Shown here: piece by piece, positions 11,985-22,638 of the stretch | Layout of the letters: each line of letters starts with the position of its first letter | How positions within the stretch are numbered: position 1 is the first letter of the stretch | The notes under the pieces: generated by a model | What the model saw: only the letters and a program-made list of their open reading frames with translations | Told to the model about the DNA's origin: nothing | The model's database searches: none | From: Pyronema omphalodes | Taxonomy: Eukaryota; Ascomycota; Pezizomycetes; Pezizales; Pyronemataceae | Assembly (NCBI GenBank): GCA_024516155.1 | Contig: JAJJXM010000073.1 | Location: 124,001-188,000 of the forward strand | Direction of reading: 5' to 3' | Length of the DNA stretch: 64,000 bases | Program-made: the position numbers and the translations under genes

Positions 11985-14342
11985 GCAATCCCCTTTCAAG
12001 TCTTTTTCCAACTCGGAATACACATAGAAACGTATAATACATCATTCTAACCATATTAACCATACATATTATAGACAAACATATCAATCTGAAGTAACCA
12101 CGTGTTCATCAGATGTTCAAAGCAAAGATTCTACGTATAAAGCATACCGGGACGCAGGACCCAGAAGTGCACAACTATCTTTTTGATACTATTTCTGGGT
12201 AATTACTAACGATACCAGTAACCAATGAACCTATTGAACCACTGGGATATTGAGCCATTGGTCGTCCCGACTGCCCTTCTACTTCCCTTTCTCCTTACTT
12301 ACACGACTTCCACAAGCTTAAAAGGTCTAAATATAGTCAGAATTCTCGTCCAGACTTCGATATCTGCAGCATATGGATGCAAAAAATATGACAGAATTGT
12401 AAAGAGCGGGTATAGCCCTAAGTATAATCCCGGGGATCTTGTTAACTGTTCACTTATAAAAGATTGGACACATAGAATCACTCGGTGAATGAGCGGGAAG
12501 ATCGAATAGGCGGGATTTGATAAACTTATCATCATCAAGTATCAATCTTTGATAATTTCGTTGGTTATCGTTAGTCTGTATATCCATCTCGTTTGGAGGC
12601 GGTATATACACCTGTAGGGCATGCTTCAACCGGGGATTATCTCGATGCATGGTGGCGTTCGGGAGTTTATCTGCATATACATCGAAACCTTCCATTGGAA
12701 TTCTGGAATCTCCCGGGTCATCCCGCATCCTTCTAGAGCTTCCATAATCCCAGTAGGGGCAAAACAAGCAAACAATCCTGACGTTTATGGTGCACCCACC
12801 ATACATGTGTTTAAGCTTGCAACGCTACCAACCCATTAGCGCGCCATCACCACGTATGCATCGTTAACTCGTCGATGTCTCTAGAAGCCAAGAGGCTTTG
12901 ATTCCATCCATCGGGTATGTATGCTTCTCATCGAGCGCTGCTCTCTCGTGAGTTCCGCTTCGCCGAATACCCGTCATTTTATGAACCAATAATCACGTCA
13001 TTTGTTATACGGGGGAAACTCTTGTCATCGGAATGAGCTGGTTGTTCGTAGCAATCACCATGCTGAGATAACGCCATGGAAAATCAGTTATCGAGGAATG
13101 TTGAGAGACATGTCAAATCGAAATAAATAGTCTGAATGAAGTAAACGCATGCCTTCAGACTCACATTATTATTGTGCAGTCTTTATTCCTCGCACTCTCG
13201 TCGTTGTTGTATGTTGTCGCTGCTTCTCGAATGTAGGAGTTGAAGACAATTTGCTACTTCTTAACCTCCTCACTTGATTTACCCGTTGTTTTACCCTCTG
13301 CGCTGTATTTCTCTCTCTGCCATCCGGCTTGAGGCGTACGCGCTAGCCGCGCCCACACTTCCGTTGCGACAAATCGATACGTCACTTCAACCCGCCACCT
13401 TCACCACCACTTTCAATGAGCACTCCAAAGATGAATTGCACTCGGATCTACCAGCCTTCAATTTTGATGCGATGAGCAAATCCTCCTGGCGAATCATTAT
13501 TGCTTCTCGACTACTATTGCTATGATTACTCCGGCGAGAATGCAGGGCATATGTGTAGAACCCATCGAGACAGATATGCACCGCGGGAAGTAGAAGGTCC
13601 AACATTTTAATTTGCATGTATTTTCTTCTTGAAAACGGTACAACTGGCCCAGAGAAATCTTCAATTGCACCGTTCCCGCGTAATTGCATCCGGTAGGCAG
13701 TAACTAACACACACGTGATCAGGTTCGTTAACGCTTTCTCTCGGTATCCTATCGCCTAGTTCTCCACACACAAGCACAGCTACCGATTTTCATTCTAGTC
13801 GAACCGAAAAAGAAAAGGCCTAATGTCGTACTTCTGCGAGTGCAAAGACTTTCGGCGAAGAGAAATCTTTGATGGCTAAGACAAGTCGTTGTCGCCAACT
13901 GTAGACTAAGCAAATAATAGCTAGCATTCCTGCACGCACCAGCTGGCAGTCATGAACTCTCCTTCCATACAAACCTCCTGATGCTCTGATGCAAGCTTTA
14001 TACTTGACCGGCATCGACCAGCCGCGAGTCAAAAACTGAGCTCAGAAACTAAGAATGAACTCCTTTAACTGGTTACATCTCCATTGCACTAAAGAATGCA
14101 TCTATCAACATTAGTATCCACGTTGCTACCGACGACCATCGGAGTGGATTGCCAGGTCATCGGTGCGTGGGGTTACTATGCGAGCGAAGACCTTCAAAAA
14201 GAGCTTGACCCTATGTTAATGTTGACAGCCTCATTACGCATCCCCCCCACCACCCCACAAATCCAAACATCGGTTATAGATTCCGCTGAAAACATATACG
14301 AATACAGTAACAATCCACGTCATAAAATATACATATCCCCGG

Positions 14343-17300
14343 ATGGATCCATCTGCTATAGTGTCAGATGCAGCCAGTCTTGCTGCAACGCAAGATATAA
14401 AAACACGGTTCAAAGGTACGCGTGTTGTGATGAAATCCAACTTTTTGTTTGTGCTATCATGATATCCAACGTTTTGTTTGATCTGTCATGATATTGAATT
14501 TTTTTGTTTGTATAAATATTGACTTTAATCAAAACCAAACAGACTCAGAGATTGACGAAATACTACAATGGCTCTCTCCCATAAATCATGAAACCCGACA
14601 TCGACACATACGACTTAAACGAATAAAGGACACTGGAGATTGGTTCTTGCGTACAGATGAGTTCAAAAATTGGCGCGACCACAGGCAAGGCGATGAGGTG
14701 GTCAAAAATAATATCTTGGGTGTCTATGGAATTCCAGGCGCTGGAAAGTCTGTTCTTTGGTAAGCCCAAGAAATCAGAGGTAACGGTATCGATACTAATT
14801 ATTACAGTTCCATGGTTATCGATCATATGATTTCCGCTTTCGCAACCCAAGAAGATGTTTGTATTACTTGGCTCTACTGCGACTATCGAAATGCAAACCA
14901 AACGCCGGCAAATATGGTTGGTTCGCTTCTGAGGCAGGCTGTTGTCAGATTGTCCATGTCCAGCACACTTTCACATGAGGTCATCCATTCGTTACTGGAA
15001 AAGGGACGAGAAAAGAAGCCACTAGACTTAAATCAAACGTTAAAGTACCTAACACAAGTACTGAAACAGTTTAGCAGGTCATACTTTTGTATAAATGCTC
15101 TGGAAGAATGCACAGACGAGGATAGACGGGTTCTACTTCAGTCGCTAAAAGGATTGACAGATGATTTAAGTTCAACTGGTTGTTACATTCGAATATTCTT
15201 CACCGCTCGAGATCACGTCGATGAGAATGTGAATCGATATCTCGTCGCTGATTCTGGAGCTCCGTTTAATCCCATTCATTTGGAGGCAAACCCAAGCGAT
15301 ATCGAAAAATACGTTCTCCATGAGATTGAAGTTGATAGTCAGAGGAAGATCGGAGATGTACCAATGGATATTGACTTTAAGGAAGAATTGGTTTCCAAAA
15401 TTGTGGCTTCGTCAAAGGGAATGTTCGTAAGATAAAACCGTTAAGTCATTTCTGGCACCTCGCATTAACTGATTTTGTGTGTGATCATAGGTTTTTGTTA
15501 CCGGCTCTTCAAATTCATGCTGTCCTGGAACATACGAAATTCAAGGATAGGCAAGAAGCTTTAAAAATGATGCCGGAAGAGCTGAACGGGGCTTTCAAGG
15601 CAACTATCGACAGAATCCACCGGCGAGAAACATCGGAACGCGCTATGAAGATCCTACAATGGGTGTTCTTTGCAAAACGACCGTTAACAGTTGAAGAGCT
15701 TCAGCATGCGCTTTCAATTCAGCCAACCGACATTGACCTCAATCGACAACACCTGCTCAAGGAAGAAATACTTGAGTGCTGTCTTGGCCTAGTTATCGTA
15801 GATGAGGGTACATCGACGGTTCGGTTGGTTCATAAGTCACTACAAGAATACTTCCTATCCGAATACATAGACGGCAAGATCTTCGAAAACGGCCACACAG
15901 AAATCGCCCTGTCATGCTTGGCATACATGAATTTCAACTACCCTTTAGCCTATGAACATCTCGACTCTCTTGTTGTAACGGAATCCAAATCAGTACCGGG
16001 CCAATTCTCAGCAGACCGTCAAATCGAGTTTGGGAGGGAGATTTTGAAGGAGTACGCTTTTCTTGACTACGCCATCTGTAACTGGTGTTACCATGCTGGG
16101 GAAACCCCAAGTCCGGAAGTTACAGAGTCAGCACTTCATTTTTTCCTAGACGAAAGTAACCATCGATGTATTTCACGGAATTTACGCGCATGGCCAGTAT
16201 TAATTGCCGAGCATCGTGCCAGCACTTCAGGCAGAATCCGACCCATCGAGTACTTATTCGAAGAAACGGAATTTTTTACAGGCGAATCATTATCTGACAT
16301 CACTGCATCCATTACCGGTCTCCACATCTCTGCATACTATGGAGTGACAGATATCGCCAAAGCTCTAATCGAAAATCCTACCGTGGATATAAATGCTGAG
16401 TTCAAGCCCGGTGCATCACCGTTACTTTTAGCAGCCATTGGTCGCCAAGAAGATATCGTACAATTACTGCTCCAGCGAAGCGACATCAACGTCAAATTAG
16501 ATTGCCCGTTTGGTCGAAAAGCCTTACTAATCGCCGCCAAGGATGGAAGCGTTGGGATAGTTCGTCAGTTATTCGAGCACGAGTACGGCAACAACAAAGT
16601 TCCGCCTCATATCGGTAGTCCTACCTTGGTGTGTGCATCTCAGAGCGGAAACACCGATCTTTTACGCTTAATCTTGGAACGAAGCGATGTCGATATCAAC
16701 TTCAAGGGTGAAGACGGTAATACTCCATTGATTAATGCCGCTAGAAAGGGCGTCGAAGAGAACCTCCGTCTTTTGCTCTCATACTCGGAAAGTATCGATA
16801 TCAACTTACCGAATGACCATGGATCGACAGCTCTTTTGGCCGCTGCACAGTATGGAAACAAGCCGGTGGTTCGCCTGTTGCTCGAACGCCCGGATATCAA
16901 AATCAACCTACACGATAATGAAGGCGATACGGCATTGATCCATGCTTCCATGGAAGGACATATCGATATTGTACGCTTACTCCTGGAGAGAACCGACATT
17001 GATATCAACCTAGAAGCAAAAGCGGGGAAAACGGCACTTTCGAAGGCAGCTGCAAAGGGACATGCCGGGATTTTGAGATTGTTTCTTGAGCGGAAAGATG
17101 TCAACATTGAAAACTGTTCCATGGCTATGATATGCGCCGCAAAGAATGGACAGATGGATGTTGTAAAGATGCTTCTAGAGTTGGAAGATATAAATATCAA
17201 TCTACAGACAAAAGATGGTTACACTGCCTTGATATGCGCGGCAAAGAATGGTCAAATTGATGTCGTGCGACTACTCCTTGAACGACAAGAAATTAACGTC

Positions 17301-19328
17301 AACCTGCAAAACAAATACGGCAATACGGCATTGATCTCAGCAGCTTCCTGGGGATACGGAGATATTGTACGATTACTCCTGGTTAGAGCCGAAACTAACG
17401 TCAACCTAAAAAACAAGGACGGTGTCACGGCTCTGATGTGGGCGGCCATCAAGGGATATGAAGATATTCTAAAAGTCCTTTTGGCACGGATTGACATCGA
17501 CGTCAACTTACAACACAACGGCCACACAGCACTCATCTGGGCGGCTCGAAACGGAAGAGAAGATATCGTCAGCCACCTCCTGGAACGTACCGAGATCAAG
17601 GTTAACCTACGCGACAAAGATGGTGATACAGCCCTGATGTGTGCAGTCAGAGCTGGGCACGTCGGTGTTTTACGTCTTCTCCTAGAAAGATCCGATACAG
17701 ATGTAAACTCATCTAGTAAACAAGGATCCACACCACTCCTAGTCGCCGCTGTTAATGGCCAAACTACAATTACTAGTCTACTCTTGGACAACGCCGCGAT
17801 CAAAGTCAACCTGAAGGATAACGAAGGCGACACAGCTCTTATTTGCGCCGCTATGGAAGGTCATGATGACGTTGTACACTTGCTTCTGAAGAGAACCGAT
17901 ACGGATATTAATCTTCCCAACAGAAAAGGTTACACTGCACTTATGTGGGCCGCAGAAGAGGGTCATGATGGAATTGTTAGGCTCCTACTAAAGCGCAACG
18001 ACATCAAAGTCAACCTTCAAGACAAAGATGGTGATACAGCTTTGATTTGTGCGGCTATGTATGGGCACGTCGATATTGTCCGTCTGTTGCTAAAAAGAGC
18101 TGATACAGACCCATGCTTGAAAAATAAAAAGGGTCATACTGCGCTTATGTGGGCTGCTGAGGATGGTCATAGGGGAATTGCAAAGTTGCTTTTGGCAAGA
18201 CAAGATGTCAATGTTAACTTGCAGGATAGAGAGGGAGATACGGCGCTGATTTGTGCGGTTCTCGAGGGACATATTGATATTGTCCGACTGCTGCTTAAGA
18301 GGCAGGATACAGATCCGAGCTTGAAGAATAGGAAGGGAGATACGGCGATTTCCTTGGCGGCGAAGAAGGGGAGGAATAAGTTTGTGAATCTTTTGCAGGA
18401 GCATGAGCAGGTGAGGAAAGCTAAAGAGGAGCCGGCTAAGGAAGAGGTTACCAAGGAGGAACCTGCGAATGCAGAACAACCAAAGGGAGAGGAACCTATC
18501 AAGGAGGAGCCCGTCAAAGTCGATACCACACCGACACCAATCGAACCAGTCACCGAAGTCACTCAAGAACCGACAGAAACTCCTTCCGAACAGGTTACCG
18601 ATATTCCTACTACCGATTTACCATATGAATCAGTCACTGTGCCAACAAAAACATCAGAGGATAAACCATGTGAACTTTCAGTAAAGGAAGAACCCGAACT
18701 ATCCTCCGGCCAAAACTCCGACAGCCCATCAGTCGCCACATCCTACCAAGCATCCCTTACTCTCGAGACGGTATTAGAGCCAGTACACGAAGAAGGCACA
18801 GTGCAGGAAGTCCTTGAGGATTCCCCCGAGACCACTCCTGAAGCCAGTCCTCAGATCGTCGCGGAAATCATCCCCGAACAACCTACCTCAGCCGACAACA
18901 ACGAATCCCTCAACCCAGAACTAATCCTCAAATCACCCATTACCTCATCCCAACTACCCCCAGCCGAAGAAAACTCCGAGCAAATAACCGAAGAAGACAC
19001 GTCCATCTCCGCCTCCCCAACAGCACAGCCATCCTACGCACCCTCCTATATCCTAGACCTCACCCCAAGCTCTCACGAATTCACCCCCATTGTCCAACCT
19101 GAACCTGAATTCCCGCAGGATCCGGAAATGACTCTTGATGTTCCTACCATCGGAATTTCTTTTCAGCAGTCTAGCAAAGCGGAGGAATCATTACGATTGA
19201 TCTTGTTACGACAACCCCTGAGATCTACTAGACAGACTGTGAATAGGCAGCAGAATGGACGGGGAAATTATAACCTAAAACCTGTTACGTTATATCCACA
19301 GGGTTTTTGGTCGGCGGTATGGAAATGA
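14343..19328 (+). CDS. NACHT-ankyrin NLR-like (STAND) protein 1
   Basis: Probable signal-transducing STAND ATPase of the fungal NLR-like class (heterokaryon incompatibility/innate immunity type); the ligand is unknown. Exons: 14343-14415, 14543-14759, 14808-15422, 15491-19328; 1580 aa. The start was chosen because MDPSAIVSD fits the MDPxS start of fungal STAND proteins and joins in phase to the exon beginning DSEIDEIL. NACHT: Walker A GIPGAGKS at about residues 87-94, interrupted downstream by an intron; Walker B region INALEEC (Asn193), where the paralogue has IDALDEC. A winged-helix-like part follows (KILQWVFFAKRPLTVEELQHAL, RLVHKSLQEYF). About 20 ankyrin repeats cover residues 580-1275, often as alternating GDTALICAA and GYTALMWAA types. 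The tail (about 1275-1580) is rich in Glu, Pro and Thr. It lacks the roughly 200-residue N-terminal region of the second NACHT gene (47017-51857), with which it shares three intron positions and phases. Confidence 0.85.
14430..14512. repeat. 29-bp tandem repeat in the first intron of NACHT-ankyrin gene 1
   Basis: Nearly three imperfect copies of a 29-bp unit, each starting ATGA and containing a TTTTGTTTG core, begin at 14430, 14459 and 14488. They account for most of the 127-nt intron (14416-14542), which is longer than the other introns of this gene. Confidence 0.8.
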
Positions 19329-21080
19329 GTGCGGGGATTTCCGCAGGGTTGAAGATATGATGATATGGTGAAAGTTGAAAGTTAAAAGCTGAAAGTTGAG
19401 CAAGAGCAAAAACAAGGGTTACTGTGTGCTGGGGAAAAAAATAGGATGAACGAATATCATAGAAAGCTTCGCGGCCGCGAGCTAGCGAGAAATTGGTTTA
19501 GGAGTTTGGGTTTGTGGACGGGGAGTTCACCACCATCACCGTGGTGAATTTAACAAAATAAAAATAAAATAAAAAAAAATGAGAGGGAAAGAAAAGATAC
19601 TCATTATTTGCGTAAACAAAGCATATCCTGCAGTGGTTGCAAAGTTCGCAAATATGAGCATGCGATTGGTGGCAGTATCAAGGAGGGGGGAAAATGGGAT
19701 ATTTTTAATGGCGTCTTCTGGATGATTGCGAATGATAACGATTACGATGATTATGATTTTTGAAATTTTGGGATCTGAATTGGAAATGGAATTGGAAATG
19801 GAATTGGAAATATTTGAGGCGGCGGAGTGGAGTTCGGGTTGAGACTCGCAGCTTCTTTGAACACTCTGTCGGTCGGTCAAAGTAAGATGTTGGAATAAAC
19901 GGCTAAGGGATTCCTTTACATCAGAAGTTCCAATTACATGGATTTCGGGCTTTTGGTGTGCTGGCAGAAGCTGCTGATTCTGCGAAAAGGGAGCAAGGAA
20001 TAAGGAATGGTAAAAAGTTATTCTCTAACAACAAGAGATAGGATGACACGAAGATATGAAGATATGAAGATACGAAGATAATGTAGAAATATGGCATGGC
20101 GTTTTCTTTTTTCTTTGCATCCCATTTTGTTGGCGTTTTTGTTTTTTTGATGATGCTATGAATGTTTTCTTGGCTGGCCAGAACACGATACTCACTCACA
20201 CTCTTTTTTATTATTATTATTATACTATACCCCTGTATTTCTTATTCTTTTCCTTTGTTATTTCTTATATTTTCCTTTCTTGTTTTTTTTTTCCTTTGTT
20301 TATGTTTTTCTTCGCTCCTTTTCTTTATTAATAGCGGTTTTCTTTCTTTGCTTTGTAGGTTGATTTTTTGTACGCTTGTGCTATTCTGTACGTAGTTTTC
20401 ACGACAATTGACATTTTGATGAAATTAAAGACATCACAGTGACAGTCTTAGTTTATTACGGATTGTTGGTTGTAATCTGTTAGTTTTTGGTTGATACTAC
20501 ATAAATCACCCGTCGCCTATCAGCATCAAATTTTTTCTGCCCGATATCTTCGGTCCTTTGGTCATAATTACCTTCTCCATCAACGACTATTTTATCATGC
20601 AACATGCTGGGTATATACATAATCAATATCACCAACTTTCTATATTACATCCAGGTTCGAATATGTTGGAATCATGGCTCATGACTCGCTTCTCCCAGGA
20701 GGCAACGGCATGAATCCCGCTCACTTTCTATGTAATTACATATAATTTAGCGTAATTCTTGATTATTAATATGATATTCCAGCGGCAATGGATTCTCATT
20801 AGTGTATACCGCGTAGAATTTTTGTAATTATCGTCGATGTGACTGTAGGTGATAATTGATGACTTTGGCTTCTCGGAGGCCAGGGCATTAAAATATGATT
20901 TAAGAATGACGTCTGGAAGGACCTCTTAGAATGTACGAAAACAAATAAATTGATAAATAACATGGAGAGGATCAACAATGAATCATTCAGTGTCTAAAAT
21001 CTATGCTATTCTACAAATATAAATCAAACTTTTTGGTATAGTACAAATTTTGTTAATCTAATTTCTTCCCGTGGCTTTCT
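19329..21080. other. Intergenic spacer between convergent genes
   Basis: Contains the 3' flank of NACHT-ankyrin gene 1 and that of the minus-strand methyltransferase gene. It is AT-rich, with T-rich blocks at 20200-20400 and a short GGAATGGAAATT-like repeat near 19780-19810. I see no coding sequence or RNA gene. Confidence 0.6.
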
Positions 21081-22638
21081 TTATAGTGTTGCCGATTTAT
21101 TTTCCTCCGATTGCAACTCTTCCACTGCCTGTCCTTCATTCGCTTTCTCTTCCTTCGCCCCCTCTGCTTCCGCCCCCTCTGCTTCCGCCAACACCTCCTC
21201 TGGTTTGTCCTTTTTGATATTCCTTGCGCATCCAACTCCCTCTCCGCCTCTTGCTCTCCTCCTGAATAATCCGAAAAACCCTCCTCCCACAATCCTCTCA
21301 AAGCTCGTCGGTCTACAGACCATTTCATACTCACTATCCTCAGTCTCCTTCTCCGCCTTCCTTCTTTCCCTTCCCTCCAAGGTGTTATCCCTATTCTCTG
21401 CCTCTGCCAAACTAATCTTTTTTCCAGCCCTGCTTCTCACCCTAGCATACCTCACATCCCAAGACCTCAATCCCGCACCAACCCCTGATCCTCCAGGGAA
21501 CTCAACAACCTTATCAAGCACCAACGGAAGTTTAAGGTCTTTAACAGCCCTAACGCAAGCACCAACTTGCGTAATAGATGGGCAAAAGACTCCAACAATT
21601 CCATCGTTTAACAATGCCTCTGAAGCGGTTGAAAGGTGGTTTTCCGGTCCTGGCAAGTCGAGGATAACCGCGTAGAGGAAACCAGGTGTCTCATCCTTTG
21701 CCTGCTCCTCGGCATTCTCCTTGGTCTTTGGTTCCACCGCCGCCTCAGGGGCCTCGACAGCCTCAGTTCCCGCGGTCTTTAATCCTCGGGAAACAAGTTG
21801 CTCCTGCATCCACACACTTGGGTCTCCGACGTAGAACTCGACATCACGTTTGTACATTCCTCTCCGGAAACCTCCAACCACCTTACGCGCATGTTCTGAG
21901 TGGGTGGCACTGATATCGAGGGTGTGGATCACTGCTCCACGCTGAGATTTCCAGTCGTAGTTTATGGGCTTCTCAGCCTCGGTACTAGTGTTAGTTTCGG
22001 CGACGGCATCGACAGTCTCTGTGGCGGTAGGAGTCTCGGCGGTCTCTGTAGACTGCGCGGCCTCGGTGGTGACCTTCTTGCCACGAATATTAGGCACATC
22101 AATATGCGAATTTCCAGCGTGGATAGCGCGTGCAAGGGCAAGAGTCAATGAGCCATGTCCAGTACCGGCTTCGAAGATTTCGAGGGGTGGCGTAGCACCA
22201 GCGTCAACATGGATATCGAGGAGATTTACAATCGTAGCTGCGTCGAGGGGGTAGACCTACTGCTGCGCATCAGCTATCTTCCATTATCTATTCCCCCAGC
22301 ACCTAAACCATAGGAAAACATACGGGAGTAACCAATCTCTTAACACTAGTAACATATTCCTCCAAAGTAGGCCAGGTGATTCTAAACTCAGTTCCCTTTC
22401 TCGAGGCAATAACCTCCCTGGGTGACCGGCCGATAATGTCGTCGTGCGAAATGATACCGTGAAAACCGTTCACGGTTTTTCCGGGTTTTAGTGGACCGAC
22501 AAGCATGGTTTTGTCGGGAAGCTGGACGTGCCGAAGCCAGACTTGGTCCGATTCAAGGAAAACAGGCGCATTGGAGGAAACATGGCGCGTGAGGCGGGGA
22601 AGCCGCAGCAGCGAACGGCGAGTGAGTTGCGACAACAT
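21081..22638 (-). CDS. TRM61: tRNA (adenine-58-N1)-methyltransferase, TRM61-like, probably mitochondrial
   Basis: Class I SAM-dependent methyltransferase predicted to make m1A58 in the T-loop of tRNA. Exons on the minus strand: 22638-22324 and 22256-21081 (67-nt intron); 496 aa. The start was placed at MLSQLTRRSLLRLPRLTRHV, an Arg/Leu/Ser-rich segment like a mitochondrial presequence; upstream codons in frame extend to 22785 but are less convincing. The family signature is clear across the splice: VTSVKRLVTP joins VYPLDAATIVNLL, followed by motif I EAGTGHGSLTLALARAI near residue 137. A charged low-complexity insert rich in Thr, Glu and Ala follows motif I, and the C-terminal tail is Glu/Lys-rich. 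The motif I region and domain order match Trm61/Gcd14. That it serves mitochondria rather than the nuclear Trm6-Trm61 complex is inferred only from the N-terminus. Confidence 0.82.

Larger units (their letters stand above)
9232..14342. other. Intergenic region: T-rich 3' flank, then AT-rich spacer with minisatellites
   Basis: From 9232 to about 10260 the plus strand is strikingly T-rich, with a 33-T run at 10202-10234, and frames read as Phe-rich nonsense; part is probably the 3' UTR of the phosphodiesterase. From about 10400 to 14342 there are short repeats, a poly-G run at 11137-11154, and several short ORFs, for example 12450-12806 on the minus strand (118 codons) and 13274-13525 on the plus strand. 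These have no domain I recognise. I cannot support a gene here, though a degraded gene around 12200-13700 cannot be excluded. Confidence 0.5.

Noticed and set aside
11812..12087. ORFs on both strands coding for (SNT)n, (HPI)n, (VLD)n or (YWM)n peptides
   Set aside because: Translation shadows of the 9-bp minisatellite.
12225..12488. Retrotransposon integrase-like fragment (YNPGDLV motif)
   Set aside because: The match is a few residues only, with no reverse transcriptase, LTR or other polyprotein motif nearby.
12450..12806. 118-codon minus-strand ORF of normal complexity
   Set aside because: No recognisable domain, no splice-supported extension and no partner; it could be real, but the sequence alone gives no support.
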